NCBI GenBank assembly: GCA_044507625.1
Contig: JBIQJE010000003.1
Location: 1-64,000 of the forward strand
Length of the DNA stretch: 64,000 nucleotides
Reading direction: 5' to 3'
DNA from: Hyphomicrobium_A sp044507625
GTDB lineage: Bacteria > Pseudomonadota > Alphaproteobacteria > Rhizobiales > Hyphomicrobiaceae
The translations under genes and the position numbers were made by a program. The first letter of the stretch is position 1. Each line of letters begins with the position of its first letter. Positions 55,063 through 63,770 of the stretch are shown here, one piece after another. The notes under the pieces were generated by a model. The model did not search any database and was not told the DNA's origin. It was given only the letters and a program-made list of their open reading frames with translations.

Positions 55063-55308
55063 TTAGCGGCGGGCGCCGGCCGCAGGGGTCGGAGCCTTGC
55101 CGGGCAGCAGACCTTCACGCTGGGCGCGCTTGCGCGCCAGCTTCCGGGCGCGGCGCACGGCTTCGGCCTTCTCGCGAGCCTTGCGCTCGGAGGGCTTCTC
55201 GAAATAATTGCGGAGCTTCATCTCACGGAAAATGCCCTCGCGCTGCATCTTCTTCTTGAGCGCCTTGAGAGCCTGATCGACGTTGTTGTCGCGGACGAGA
55301 ACCTGCAA
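55063..55308 (-). CDS. rpsU: 30S ribosomal protein S21
   Basis: A small-subunit protein near the anti-Shine-Dalgarno end of 16S rRNA. The product QVLVRDNNVDQALKALKKKM, then REGIFREMKLRNYFEKPSER, is the alphaproteobacterial S21; the C-terminus is Arg/Lys-rich with an Ala/Pro tail. The start appears to be a TTG at 55308, with AAGGAAG about 7 bases upstream, giving 81 residues that align with the usual MQVLVRDNN start. A second TTG at 55341 is in frame but adds residues not found in homologues. A strong terminator follows. Confidence 0.93.
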   Translation of the reverse strand: MQVLVRDNNVDQALKALKKKMQREGIFREMKLRNYFEKPSERKAREKAEAVRRARKLARKRAQREGLLPGKAPTPAAGARR

Positions 55309-55466
55309 GCGGCTGCTTCCTTGTGCCTTACCGTTGACCAATGAAAAAAAGCGGCATTCGGTGCGGCGGGGCGAACCGCCGACATCCCATTTGCCGTTGA
55401 GGACGGCGCTTCCCTACCAAAAGCCGGTTAAGTTGTCCATGCGGGAGAGCACGTGAGAAGCGCTTT

Positions 55467-56561
55467 TCAGCCCTCGGACCGGGGGGACAGCCTGTTCACA
55501 TGCCCCATTTTTCGCCCCGGGCGGGCCTGGTTCTTCCCGTAAAGGTGAAGAGAGGCCCCCCTCTCGGCGGCGAGATCCAGCCAGGCTGCGACGTCGTCAC
55601 CGATGAGATTGGTCATCCGGCAGTTCGAATGGCGGCCGCAGTCTCCCAGCGGCCAGCCCGCCACCGCCCGGATGTGATTCTCGAACTGGCTGACGGCGCA
55701 GGCGTCCATCGTCCAGTGCCCGGAGTTGTGTACCCGCGGGGCGAACTCGTTGAGGAGGAGCGGCTCGGCCCCATCACCGACATAGAACATCTCGACGCCG
55801 ATCACGCCGACGTAGTCCAGCGCCTCGGCCAGCGCCGTCGCGATCTCAATGGCAAGCGCGCGGTGCTTTTCCGGCAGCGCGCTCGGCACCGTGGATGTGC
55901 GCAGGATGCCGCCCTCGTGGTGGTTCTGCGGGATGTCGTAAAAGCGGATATCGCCCTTGAGGCTCCGCACGAGCAGCACCGAGACTTCGTACTGGAAGTC
56001 GACCATAGCCTCGAGCGTTGCAGGCGCGCGGCCGATGGACTCGAATGCAGCGCCGATCTCGCCGGCTGCCGCGATGCGCGCCTGGCCCTTGCCGTCATAG
56101 CCGAGGCGCCGCGATTTGAGGATCGACGGCGCGCCGACCTCGGCCACCGCGGCGGTGAAATCGTCCGGCCCGTTGACGACCGCAAAGCGCGGCAGCGGCA
56201 AGCCCAGCGAGGAAATGAAGGTCTTTTCCCGGAAGCGGTCCTGCGCCACTTCCAGCGCCTTGAGGCCGGGGCGAACAGGGCGCACGCGCTCTACCGCAGC
56301 GGCAGCCTCGACCGGAACGTTCTCGAATTCGTAGGTGACGACATCCGTCTCGGCGGCGAACGCGGCGATCTTTTCGAGATCGTCATAGCCCCCGATCGTC
56401 GTCGAAATCGCAACGTCCGACGCCGGCCCCGGCACATCGCTGTAGATGCGGCACTTGAGGCCGAGCCGGGAAGCGGCGACCGCGAGCATGCGCCCGAGCT
56501 GGCCGGCTCCGAGAATGCCGATGGTCGAACCGGGAGGAAGAGCCTCGATCAACGCCGCCAC
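55467..56561 (-). CDS. purK: 5-(carboxyamino)imidazole ribonucleotide synthase
   Basis: It carboxylates AIR with ATP and bicarbonate in purine synthesis; its unstable product is used by PurE. ATP-grasp features are visible: the N-terminal GILGAGQLGRMLAVAASRLG, the lysine in ILKSRRLGYDGKGQARI and the metal-binding region VGVEMFYV with LNEFAPRVHNSGHWT. Length 364. The GTG start at 56561 follows the purE stop codon without any gap, so the pair is translationally coupled. Confidence 0.97.
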   Translation of the reverse strand: MAALIEALPPGSTIGILGAGQLGRMLAVAASRLGLKCRIYSDVPGPASDVAISTTIGGYDDLEKIAAFAAETDVVTYEFENVPVEAAAAVERVRPVRPGLKALEVAQDRFREKTFISSLGLPLPRFAVVNGPDDFTAAVAEVGAPSILKSRRLGYDGKGQARIAAAGEIGAAFESIGRAPATLEAMVDFQYEVSVLLVRSLKGDIRFYDIPQNHHEGGILRTSTVPSALPEKHRALAIEIATALAEALDYVGVIGVEMFYVGDGAEPLLLNEFAPRVHNSGHWTMDACAVSQFENHIRAVAGWPLGDCGRHSNCRMTNLIGDDVAAWLDLAAERGASLHLYGKNQARPGRKMGHVNRLSPRSEG

Positions 56562-57056
56562 TCACAGATCCTTGGGGCTTTCGCCGACGCTCGCCGTCCG
56601 CGCGGCGCGATGCGCCTCGAGGCGGTCCAGCAGCGCGGGATCGGACAGCGCCAGGATCTGCGCGGCGAGCAGGCCCGCGTTCGTAGCGCCCATCTCGCCG
56701 ATCGCGAGCGTGCCGACCGGCACGCCGGCCGGCATCTGCACGATGGAATAGAGGCTGTCCTCGCCGCCGAGCGGCGTTGTCGGGATCGGAACGCCGAGCA
56801 CCGGCAGCGGCGTCATGGATGCGGTCATGCCCGGCAGGTGTGCAGCCCCGCCCGCGCCCGCGATGATCACCTTGAGCCCGCGCTCCTTGGCGGACTTCGC
56901 GTATTCATAAAGGCGCTCGGGCGTGCGGTGGGCCGAAACGATGCGCGCTTCGAACGATACCTGCAGCTCGCCGAGGATCTGCGCGGCCTTTTTCATCGTG
57001 GGCCAATCGGACTGGCTCCCCATGATGATGCCGACGACGGCTTTTGCGGTGCTCAT
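56562..57056 (-). CDS. purE: 5-(carboxyamino)imidazole ribonucleotide mutase
   Basis: The class I PurE that converts N5-CAIR to CAIR. The signature VGIIMGSQSDWPTMKKA at the N-terminus, then IVSAHRTPERLYEYAKSA, and IAGAGGAAHLPGMTAS, and MPAGVPVGTLAIGEMGATNA. Length 164, normal. It is the first gene of the purE-purK operon; purK follows with no intergenic base. Confidence 0.98.
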   Translation of the reverse strand: MSTAKAVVGIIMGSQSDWPTMKKAAQILGELQVSFEARIVSAHRTPERLYEYAKSAKERGLKVIIAGAGGAAHLPGMTASMTPLPVLGVPIPTTPLGGEDSLYSIVQMPAGVPVGTLAIGEMGATNAGLLAAQILALSDPALLDRLEAHRAARTASVGESPKDL

Positions 57057-57268
57057 TGTGTGCTGCGTGAGGCCTCAGAAAGCGCGGGATTACAGGACGG
57101 GCCACACATTTACAAGGCCCCCTTGCCCGATCCCATACAAGTGTCACGACCGGTTTGGGCCTTTCTTAGCCGGAATGGGTGAGGATCGCTCCCGACACAC
57201 ACTTCGCTCGCCGGGGGACGGGCCACCCGCCGAAAACCCACAACCGAAAATCAAGTCGAGACCTACGG

Positions 57269-58648
57269 ATGCACCAGGCACGCGCTCGCCAGGCCATCGG
57301 CGCCGGCATGATCGGCAATATCCTCGAGTGGTACGACTTTGCCATCTACGGCTTTTTCGCCGTCGAGATCGGCCGCCAGTTCTTTCCCCATTCGAGCCCC
57401 GTCGCCCAGCTCCTCGCCACCTTCGGCATCTTCGGGGTCGGCTACCTGATGCGCCCGCTCGGTGGCATCATCATCGGCCATGTGAGCGACCACTATGGCC
57501 GCCGGGCCGCCCTCATCGCCGCCATCACCGCGATGGCGGTGCCGACATTCCTCATCGGTATCCTTCCCGGCTACGCGACGCTGGGCCTCGCCGCGCCGAT
57601 CATCCTCACGCTCCTGCGCATGGTCCAGGGCCTGTCGCTGGGCGGCGAGCACCCGAGCTCCATGGTGTTCCTCGTGGAGCGTGCCCCGCCGGGCCGCCGC
57701 GGCTTCATGGGCGGCATGGCCGCGTGCGGCGCCATCGTGGGGCTGCTGCTCGGATCGGCAACGGGCGCGGTGCTCGCCTCCCTGATGTCTCCCGAAGCGC
57801 TCGCCGCCTGGGGCTGGCGTGTGCCCTTCGTCATGGGCCTCGGCGTCGGGCTGATCGGCAATCTCATCCGCCGCAACATCGAGGAAACCGTACCGGAGCG
57901 CACCACGGAGCACCCGGCGATCATCGAGACGCTGCGCAACCATTGGGGCCTCGTCGGCCGCATCGCCGCCCTCGCGGCGTTCAACGCGGTGCCGTTCTAT
58001 CTGCTGTTCGTCTACCTCGTAAGCGTGATGCAGCTCCAGGACGGCTTCACGCCGGCGCAGGCGCTGCTCATCAACTCCCTCAGCATGACGGTGCTGCTGC
58101 CGTGCATGATGCTCAGCGCTTGGCTGACCGACATCTACGGCCGCAAGCCCGTGCTGCTGGTGGCGATCGGCCTGGGTTTTATCACCGCCTGGCCGCTGTT
58201 CGGACTGATGCACCAGCCTGACCCTTTGCTCGTGTTCGCCGGCCAGCTCGGCGCGGCGGTCTTCGTCGGCTTCTTCACCGCCGCGTTCCCCGCGCTGATC
58301 GTCGAATCGACGCCCGCCGAAGTTCGCTGCACTGCCGTCGCCCTCGGCTACAATCTCAGCATCGGCATCGTCGGCGGCCTCACGCCGTTCCTCGCGACCC
58401 TGCTCGTTGCCTATAGCGGCCATCCGCTGGCGCCCGCATTCCTAATCATGGCCGCGGCCTCGGTCGCCTTCGCCGCAGCGCTGAGCTTCCCCGAAACCTT
58501 GGGCAAGCCGCTCGAGGGCAGCCTCGTCACGACACAGCCGATCGGATCCGAAGCTCAAATCGGAGCGGAAGCACAAGAGGAAGCGCCCGTCCCCGAGGCG
58601 CCGGCGGATGCTTCCGCGCACGGGCCGGAGACGGCAAAAGCGGCTTGA
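57269..58648 (+). CDS. MFS transporter, metabolite:H+ symporter (MHS) family
   Basis: A 459-residue, 12-helix transporter. The family start AGMIGNILEWYDFAIYGFFA is typical of MHS carriers (ProP, citrate and alpha-ketoglutarate permeases). The loop 2-3 motif GHVSDHYGRRAAL and the second-half equivalent AWLTDIYGRKPVL are present. The C-terminal 45 residues are an acidic Ala/Glu/Pro-rich cytoplasmic tail. ATG 57269 gives a normal N-terminus; an earlier in-frame start adds a hydrophilic stretch. The substrate cannot be told; likely a carboxylate, betaine or proline. Confidence 0.92.
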   Translation: MHQARARQAIGAGMIGNILEWYDFAIYGFFAVEIGRQFFPHSSPVAQLLATFGIFGVGYLMRPLGGIIIGHVSDHYGRRAALIAAITAMAVPTFLIGILPGYATLGLAAPIILTLLRMVQGLSLGGEHPSSMVFLVERAPPGRRGFMGGMAACGAIVGLLLGSATGAVLASLMSPEALAAWGWRVPFVMGLGVGLIGNLIRRNIEETVPERTTEHPAIIETLRNHWGLVGRIAALAAFNAVPFYLLFVYLVSVMQLQDGFTPAQALLINSLSMTVLLPCMMLSAWLTDIYGRKPVLLVAIGLGFITAWPLFGLMHQPDPLLVFAGQLGAAVFVGFFTAAFPALIVESTPAEVRCTAVALGYNLSIGIVGGLTPFLATLLVAYSGHPLAPAFLIMAAASVAFAAALSFPETLGKPLEGSLVTTQPIGSEAQIGAEAQEEAPVPEAPADASAHGPETAKAA

Positions 58649-58659
58649 GCCGCTGGAAG

Positions 58660-58866
58660 CTAGGCGATGATGTCGGGAAGAAGCTGGTCCTCGATGGACG
58701 TCATGCGGTCCTTGAGCGCGAGCTTCTTCTTTTTCAGCCGCTTCACGAGCAGCTGATCGGCTGTCGAGGAATCCTCGAGGGCAATAATCTGGTCATCGAG
58801 CTCACGGTGTTCAGCCCGCAGCCGCGCCAGTTCGTCTCTCAGATCTCTATCGTCGATGCGCTTCAT
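58660..58866 (-). CDS. DUF465 (YdcH-like) small coiled-coil protein
   Basis: A 68-residue helical protein with the DUF465 pattern: LRDELARLRAEHRELDDQII, a short turn, then LLVKRLKKKKLALKDRMTSI. The family has no firm function. Its 3' end is 11 bp from that of the convergent MHS transporter gene. A second DUF465 gene lies 260 bp away on the other strand. Confidence 0.88.
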   Translation of the reverse strand: MKRIDDRDLRDELARLRAEHRELDDQIIALEDSSTADQLLVKRLKKKKLALKDRMTSIEDQLLPDIIA

Positions 58867-58876
58867 TGCCGGCCGG

Positions 58877-59071
58877 TCAATGCCCCCGCTTCACCAGCAC
58901 GTGAGCGGGCGGACTATCTTCTCGTTCCTTGTATATGGCAAGTCGCTGGCCATGCGTACGCGCATATTTTGCCGCCCGGCGAAGACTTGCACACGCGACA
59001 TTACCGGTGCGGCCGAGCTTGCGATTTGCATCAAAGATTAGGCTATCGGGCGCGACTTTGACATTGGACAA
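58877..59071 (-). CDS. Doubtful small hypothetical protein
   Basis: A 64-codon frame lying between the two DUF465 genes and opening with TTG. The product has a plausible mixed composition (DSLIFDANRKLGRTGNVACA, then SLRRAAKYARTHGQRLAIYK), but no family is recognised. There is no clear ribosome site. It might be a real orphan gene or only an open frame in a leader region. Confidence 0.3.
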   Translation of the reverse strand: MSNVKVAPDSLIFDANRKLGRTGNVACASLRRAAKYARTHGQRLAIYKEREDSPPAHVLVKRGH

Positions 59072-59126
59072 GCTGTCAATGTTCTGTCACGCTGGATCGT
59101 CTCTTCAACATGCATGGAGGACCATG

Positions 59127-59306
59127 ATGGCGCTTGTAGCTCACATTGCAGAGCTAACGGAGAAGCACCGGCTTCTCGAGCGTAGGATTGAAGAAGAGGT
59201 CTCCCGCCCCGGATCGGACGACCTGGAGATCCAGCGACTTAAGCTGGAAAAGCTGAAGCTGAAAGACCAGATCACCCGCCTCAGCGAAAACAAGACGCGA
59301 CATTAG
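59127..59306 (+). CDS. DUF465 (YdcH-like) small coiled-coil protein, second copy
   Basis: A 59-residue helical protein: VAHIAELTEKHRLLERRIEE, then a second helix LEIQRLKLEKLKLKDQITRL. It matches DUF465 as the gene at 58660 does, but the two proteins differ clearly and so are not a recent duplication. Of the two adjacent ATG codons (59124 and 59127) the second is 6 bases from GGAGG and is preferred. A hairpin plus T run follows the gene. Confidence 0.87.
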   Translation: MALVAHIAELTEKHRLLERRIEEEVSRPGSDDLEIQRLKLEKLKLKDQITRLSENKTRH

Positions 59307-59614
59307 GCCGTCGCTGTAATCCGAGTGTTGGGGCGAGCGGCCTCCGCTCGCCTCTACCGCATAGACGCTGTCAGGTGCAGGTGAGCTGACACCTGTTTTC
59401 TGCGCGAAGCGCCAGCGCGCGCATGCTGCCGGAGCGCGGAGCAGCCCTCGCCATCCGCCGCTGCCCCGCATCCGTCCCAGATATTCCTATAGCGCTTATA
59501 GCGCGAACGGTTGCTCAGCTCCGGCGCGATGGCTCAGGTCCTGGCCAAAGACGCGCCGGCTCGTCCGCGCACGATCAGGGAATCGGCCGTTGGTGGGCGA
59601 AACTCCCGAGCCGC
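59307..59614. other. Convergent intergenic region after the second DUF465 gene
   Basis: Just over 300 bp between two convergent genes, without a coding frame. It contains a 9-bp hairpin GGCGAGCGG/CCGCTCGCC (59332-59352, no T run), the terminator listed separately, and a direct repeat of TATAGCGC near 59490-59505 of unknown meaning. Confidence 0.4.
59372..59399 (+). terminator. Hairpin terminator of the second DUF465 gene
   Basis: CAGGTG (59372-59377) pairs with CACCTG (59390-59395), directly followed by TTTT (59396-59399). Modest stem with a proper T run. Confidence 0.5.
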
Positions 59615-61243
59615 TTACGCTCCTCTGGCCAGCTCGCGCAGCTTGAACTTCTGGATCTTGCCCGTCGACGTGCGCGGCACCTCGGCGAACACGACGTGGC
59701 GCGGACACTTGTAATGGGCGAGCCGCTCACGGCACCAGGCAAGCAGCTCATCGGCCGTCGCCTCCATTCCCGGACGCAGCTCCACGAACGCGCACGGCGT
59801 CTCGCCCCACTTCTCGTCCGGCTTGGCGACGACCGCGCAATAGGCGACCGAGGGATGCTTGTAGATGGCGTCCTCAACCTCGATGGACGAGATGTTCTCC
59901 CCGCCGGAGATGATGATGTCCTTCGACCGGTCCTTGAGCTGGATGTATCCGTCTGCGTGCAGCACGCCGAGATCGCCGGAATGGAACCATCCCCCGGCGA
60001 ACGCCTCGTCGGTGGCCGTCGGGTTTTTGAGGTAGCCCTTCATCACGATATTGCCGCGGAACATCACCTCGCCGATCGTCTCCCCGTCGGCGGGCACCCG
60101 CGTCATCGTCACCGGGTCCATCACCGTCAGGTCTTCGAGTGCGAGATAGCGCACGCCCTGGCGCGTACGCTTGAACGCGCGGCCATCCGCGTCCAGATCG
60201 TCCCAGTCGCGGTTCCACTCGTTCACCACCGCAGGGCCGTACGTCTCCGTGAGACCGTAAAGATGCGTGAGGTGGAATCCCGCGGCCGTCATCGCATCGA
60301 GCACCGCCTGCGGCGGTGGCGCAGCGGCGTGGTTGACCGAGACGCGATGATCGATGGTGCGCTTCTCATCCGGCGCCGCGTTGAGCAGCGTCGCCATCAC
60401 GATCGGCGCGCCGGAAAGATGCGTCACGCGGTGCTCGATGATCGCATCGTACATCGCCTTCGCCCGCACCCAGCGCAGACACACGTGCGTGCCCGCGACG
60501 GCGGAGATCGACCAGGGGAAGCACCAGCCGTTGCAGTGGAACATCGGCAGCGTCCACAGGTAGACCGCGTGCGGTCCCATGCCGGCTTCGAGGTTGTTGG
60601 CGTAGCACATCAGCGCCGCGCCCCGGTGGTGGTAGACGACGCCCTTCGGATTGCCCGTCGTGCCTGAGGTGTAGTTCAGCGAGATCGCGTTCCACTCGTC
60701 CGACGGCATCTCCCACGCGAACTGCGGATCGCCATCCCCGATGAACGCCTCGTATTCGACGTCCGACAGCCGCGCGCCGCCTTGCGGAAACTCCGGATCG
60801 TCGTAATCGACGATCTGCGGCTTGACCTGCGCAAGCGCGAGCGCCGCTTTGGAGAGAGCAGCGAACTCGCCGTCCGTGATGAAGAACTTCGTGCCCGCAT
60901 GGTCGAGCTGGAATGCAATGACGGGCGCATCAAGACGCGTGTTGATCGTATGCAGCACCGCACCCACCATCGGCACGCCGTAGTGCGCTTCGAGCATCGC
61001 CGGCGTGTTCGCCAGCATCACCGACACGGTATCGCCCGGCCCGATCCCGCGCGCCTTCAGCGCCGAGGCGAGACGGCGGCAGCGCTCGTAGAACTGCGCA
61101 TAGGTGAAGCGCTGCGTGCCGTGGATGATCGCTGTGTGGTTCGGATAGACGAGCGCAGCGCGCTGCAGGAATTGCAACGGCGTCAGCGGCTGGTAGTTCG
61201 CCGCGTTCTTTTCGAGATGCTCGTCGTAGGGATTGGATTGCAT
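59615..61243 (-). CDS. Acyl-CoA synthetase (AMP-forming, medium/long-chain type)
   Basis: It activates a carboxylic acid with ATP and CoA via an acyl-adenylate. Adenylation motifs are in order: A3 ISLNYTSGTTGNPKGV, A5 HLYGLTETYGPAV, A7 GWFHSGDLGVLHADGYI, A8 KDRSKDIIISGGENIS and the catalytic lysine A10 PRTSTGKIQKFKL. Length 542 from ATG 61243; upstream in-frame starts give an unlikely extension. The N-terminal PLTPLQFLQRAALVYPNHTA resembles the plant AAE and bacterial fatty-acyl-CoA ligase group, so a medium- or long-chain acid is likely, but the chain length is not readable. Confidence 0.92.
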   Translation of the reverse strand: MQSNPYDEHLEKNAANYQPLTPLQFLQRAALVYPNHTAIIHGTQRFTYAQFYERCRRLASALKARGIGPGDTVSVMLANTPAMLEAHYGVPMVGAVLHTINTRLDAPVIAFQLDHAGTKFFITDGEFAALSKAALALAQVKPQIVDYDDPEFPQGGARLSDVEYEAFIGDGDPQFAWEMPSDEWNAISLNYTSGTTGNPKGVVYHHRGAALMCYANNLEAGMGPHAVYLWTLPMFHCNGWCFPWSISAVAGTHVCLRWVRAKAMYDAIIEHRVTHLSGAPIVMATLLNAAPDEKRTIDHRVSVNHAAAPPPQAVLDAMTAAGFHLTHLYGLTETYGPAVVNEWNRDWDDLDADGRAFKRTRQGVRYLALEDLTVMDPVTMTRVPADGETIGEVMFRGNIVMKGYLKNPTATDEAFAGGWFHSGDLGVLHADGYIQLKDRSKDIIISGGENISSIEVEDAIYKHPSVAYCAVVAKPDEKWGETPCAFVELRPGMEATADELLAWCRERLAHYKCPRHVVFAEVPRTSTGKIQKFKLRELARGA

Positions 61244-61563
61244 ATAGGGCCGACGCTCGGTGAAGATGTGCAAGCGGAATATCCGCACATTCGCAAAAAC
61301 GCTAGCGAAAGCGGCCAGGCGCAGCAACGCTGTTGTCGGCTGTCCGCCGACGCGGTGGCGATGTAATCATGCCTGGCTCGGGGTATCCGTTGCCGGCGCG
61401 CCGCGCCGAAGCCGCACACCATGTCGCGAACGCCACACCTGCCGGTCGATAGGCGTGCGGCTCGAGGCGGGCCATCCTCCGGAATCTGCTGTATCCGGAC
61501 TTTTGCACAGTCGGCTTCGGCGCTAGTATCGGTCCATCGCATGGTCTGCCAGGGGAGATGGCC
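61244..61563. other. Divergent region between the acyl-CoA synthetase and a small membrane peptide gene
   Basis: A 320-bp spacer with no protein-like frame. It should contain the promoters for the leftward synthetase and the rightward small gene. Nothing else was recognised. Confidence 0.4.
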
Positions 61564-61644
61564 ATGAGCGAATACAGACAACAGTCGATAGCCATGTGGA
61601 TCTTGCTGATGCTGCTCATCCTTGCGCCATGGGCGCTGGAGTAG
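61564..61644 (+). CDS. Putative 26-residue single-helix membrane peptide
   Basis: The frame encodes MSEYRQQSIA followed by the hydrophobic helix MWILLMLLILAPWALE and a stop. AGGGGAG at 61551-61557 is ideally placed 6-7 bases before ATG 61564 (an in-frame ATG at 61558 is too close). This strong ribosome site, with a polar N-terminus and a clean membrane helix, makes a real small protein plausible. The stop lies in a 12-bp direct repeat. Homologues are unknown to me. It precedes the GT87-like membrane protein gene by 125 bp. Confidence 0.45.
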   Translation: MSEYRQQSIAMWILLMLLILAPWALE

Positions 61645-61655
61645 GCGCTGGAGTA
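61632..61655. repeat. 12-bp direct tandem repeat over a stop codon
   Basis: GGCGCTGGAGTA occurs twice head to tail (61632-61643 and 61644-61655) across the end of the small membrane peptide frame, so the reading frame meets the same TAG twice. Confidence 0.85.
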
Positions 61656-61769
61656 GTCTGAGGTCCGCACCGGGACGCGCAGTCGGGGCGTGTGAAGACA
61701 TCGCCCCGCATCGACCATTTCGGCCTTTCTTTACGCGCCCCCGTTAGCTTTCCGGCCTCGGCTGGAGGC

Positions 61770-63005
61770 ATGATGGGCGGCAAGTACGATAGGGCGCTGC
61801 TGCTCGGCGCGTTGCTCGCATCGCCCGCCGGCGCGGCGATGGTCTGGGCCCATTTCTGGCCCGACGCCCGCCTCATGGAGCCCCAGGGCTTCTACCTCGG
61901 CCGCGATTTTCTCAACTATTGGACAGGCGGCCGCCTCGCCATCACGGGCGATGCCGCCAGCGCCTATGATCTCGCCCGCTATAATGCCCTGCTCCGCGAG
62001 TGGTTCTCGCCCGAACAGAGCGGCATGGCGTTCTCATATCCCCCGCACGCCCTGCCCCTGCTCGCGCCATTCGGTACCCTTCCCTACCTCACCGCCTACG
62101 CGCTCTGGAGCGGGCTCGGAGCCCTGGGTTTCGCCGCCGTGGCCCTGGGCGGGGCACCGAAAGCCGCGGACCGAAGCATCGTCGCCGCCATCGCCCTGGC
62201 GCCGGTCGTCTGGGTCAACATCATCTTCGGCCAGCTTGGGCTCTTGCTCGCCGTAATGTTCGTAGGGGCGCTGCGCGCACTGCCGGGGCGTCCCCTCCTA
62301 GCGGGCGTGTTGCTTGGCCTGCTGACCGTCAAGCCCCAGCTCGGCCTGCTGCTACCCATTGTGCTCCTGATGACGGGCGCCTGGCGCGCGATCGCCGCCG
62401 CGGTCATCACCACGCTGGCGCTCGTCGGCCTCAGTCTCGCGCTGTTCGGGATAGAGCCCTGGCGGCTCTATTGGGAGCACACGATGCCGCTCCAGTGGGC
62501 ATTCGTTACGGACATGAACGGCTTCTACGTCAACCAGATGGTGACGCCGTACACGGCCCTTTGGAGCCTCGGCGTGCCCTCCGGAATCGCGCTGAAAATC
62601 CAGGGCGTGATCGCCCTCGCCGTTGCCATCGCGGTCCTCGCAGTGCTGCGGTCCGCCGCGAGCTGGCCGCTCAAATGCGCCGTCACAGCCTTCGGTGCCG
62701 TATTGGCTATGCCCTACGTGCTCGCCTACGACCTCGCCATTCCGCTGGCGGCGCTGGTCTGGCACCTGCGCGCCGATCGCCCGCGTGCCACCCCCTGCGG
62801 GATGGCGCTGGCTGGCACCCTGTGGGCGCTGCCGTTCGCGCTGACGATCATGCTGCAGCTGGATGGCATCCCACTGACGCCGGTCGTTCTGGTTGCGGGA
62901 TTTGCATGGCTGGCGCGCACGGCGCTCCGCTCTGGGTATTGCGCCCAGGTGGCTGTGATCGGCGTGCGCGAACGAGCAACCCCGGGCCCTGCCGCGACGC
63001 CCTGA
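61770..63005 (+). CDS. GT87 / DUF2029-like integral membrane glycosyltransferase
   Basis: A polytopic protein of about 411 residues with around ten hydrophobic helices. The first luminal loop has GRDFLNYWTGGRLAITGDAA, followed by YDLARYNALL and FSYPPHALPLLAPFG. This D-x-x-x-YW and YPP pattern is typical of the GT87 (DUF2029) family, polyprenol-phosphate-mannose-dependent mannosyltransferases in actinobacteria; the role in this lineage is unknown. GGAGG (61764-61768) stands before the two candidate ATGs at 61770 and 61773. A GTG at 61692 would add a hydrophilic stretch. There are no envelope polysaccharide genes nearby. Confidence 0.82.
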   Translation: MMGGKYDRALLLGALLASPAGAAMVWAHFWPDARLMEPQGFYLGRDFLNYWTGGRLAITGDAASAYDLARYNALLREWFSPEQSGMAFSYPPHALPLLAPFGTLPYLTAYALWSGLGALGFAAVALGGAPKAADRSIVAAIALAPVVWVNIIFGQLGLLLAVMFVGALRALPGRPLLAGVLLGLLTVKPQLGLLLPIVLLMTGAWRAIAAAVITTLALVGLSLALFGIEPWRLYWEHTMPLQWAFVTDMNGFYVNQMVTPYTALWSLGVPSGIALKIQGVIALAVAIAVLAVLRSAASWPLKCAVTAFGAVLAMPYVLAYDLAIPLAALVWHLRADRPRATPCGMALAGTLWALPFALTIMLQLDGIPLTPVVLVAGFAWLARTALRSGYCAQVAVIGVRERATPGPAATP

Positions 63006-63023
63006 TGAGCGTCCGCGACCCGA

Positions 63024-63770
63024 TCAGGCGTCGTCGTCCTCGGAGCGCTCACCGCCCGAAAGCTCTTTGAGCTTGGCGAAGACGCGGGCCTGCTCTTCCT
63101 GCTCGGTCTCCTCACGCTCTTCCGCGTGCCGCGGCTGCATGATCTCGACCTTGCGTTCCTCGGCGGAAACGGTCGTCTCCTCGGTGGGCAAAAGGGTGCC
63201 GGCACGCTCGAGGTCGGGATGGTCCTTGCGCTCCTTTTCGACCCGGCGCGCGGCCTTCTTCACCTCGGCGTCGAGGTCGATCTGCGAGCAAAGTCCAAGC
63301 GTTACCGGATCCTGCGGCGTCAGGTTGGCCGCGTTCCAGTGGGTGCGGTCGCGGATCTGCATGATCGTCGGCTTGGTGGTGCCGACGAGGCGCATGATCT
63401 GGCTGTCCTTCAGCTCCGGATGATTGCGCAGCAGCCAGAGCACCGCGTTGGGGCGGTCCTGACGGCGCGAAACCGGCGTATAGCGCGGCCCTTTGCGCGT
63501 CGGCGTCTCCGGCACGACGACCTTCGGCTCGGCGAGGTGCAGCCTGTGCGAGGGATCGCCCTCCGCTTCCTCGATTTCCTCGCGGGTGAGCTGCCCCGAA
63601 CTGACGGGATCGAGCCCCTTGATGCCCTGCGCCACATCGCCGTCAGCGATGCCCTTCACCTCCAGCACGTGCAGCCCGCAGAAACCCGCGATCTGCTCGA
63701 ACGTCAGGGACGTGTTTTCGACGAGCCAAACGGCCGTCGCCTTGGGCATAAGGGGTCTGCGATCGCTCAT
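63024..63770 (-). CDS. trcR: Cell cycle transcriptional regulator TrcR (DUF1013)
   Basis: A 248-residue protein of the DUF1013 family, which is restricted to alphaproteobacteria and includes Caulobacter TrcR, reported to act with RNA polymerase in cell-cycle transcription. The N-terminus MPKATAVWLVENTSLTFEQI with AGFCGLHVLEVKGIADGD and the middle RPNAVLWLLRNHPELKDSQI with MRLVGTTKPTIMQIRDRTHW each look like helix-turn-helix units. The C-terminal 60 residues are an acidic, Glu-rich tail. Its end is 18 bp from that of the convergent GT87-like gene. Confidence 0.9.
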   Translation of the reverse strand: MSDRRPLMPKATAVWLVENTSLTFEQIAGFCGLHVLEVKGIADGDVAQGIKGLDPVSSGQLTREEIEEAEGDPSHRLHLAEPKVVVPETPTRKGPRYTPVSRRQDRPNAVLWLLRNHPELKDSQIMRLVGTTKPTIMQIRDRTHWNAANLTPQDPVTLGLCSQIDLDAEVKKAARRVEKERKDHPDLERAGTLLPTEETTVSAEERKVEIMQPRHAEEREETEQEEQARVFAKLKELSGGERSEDDDA

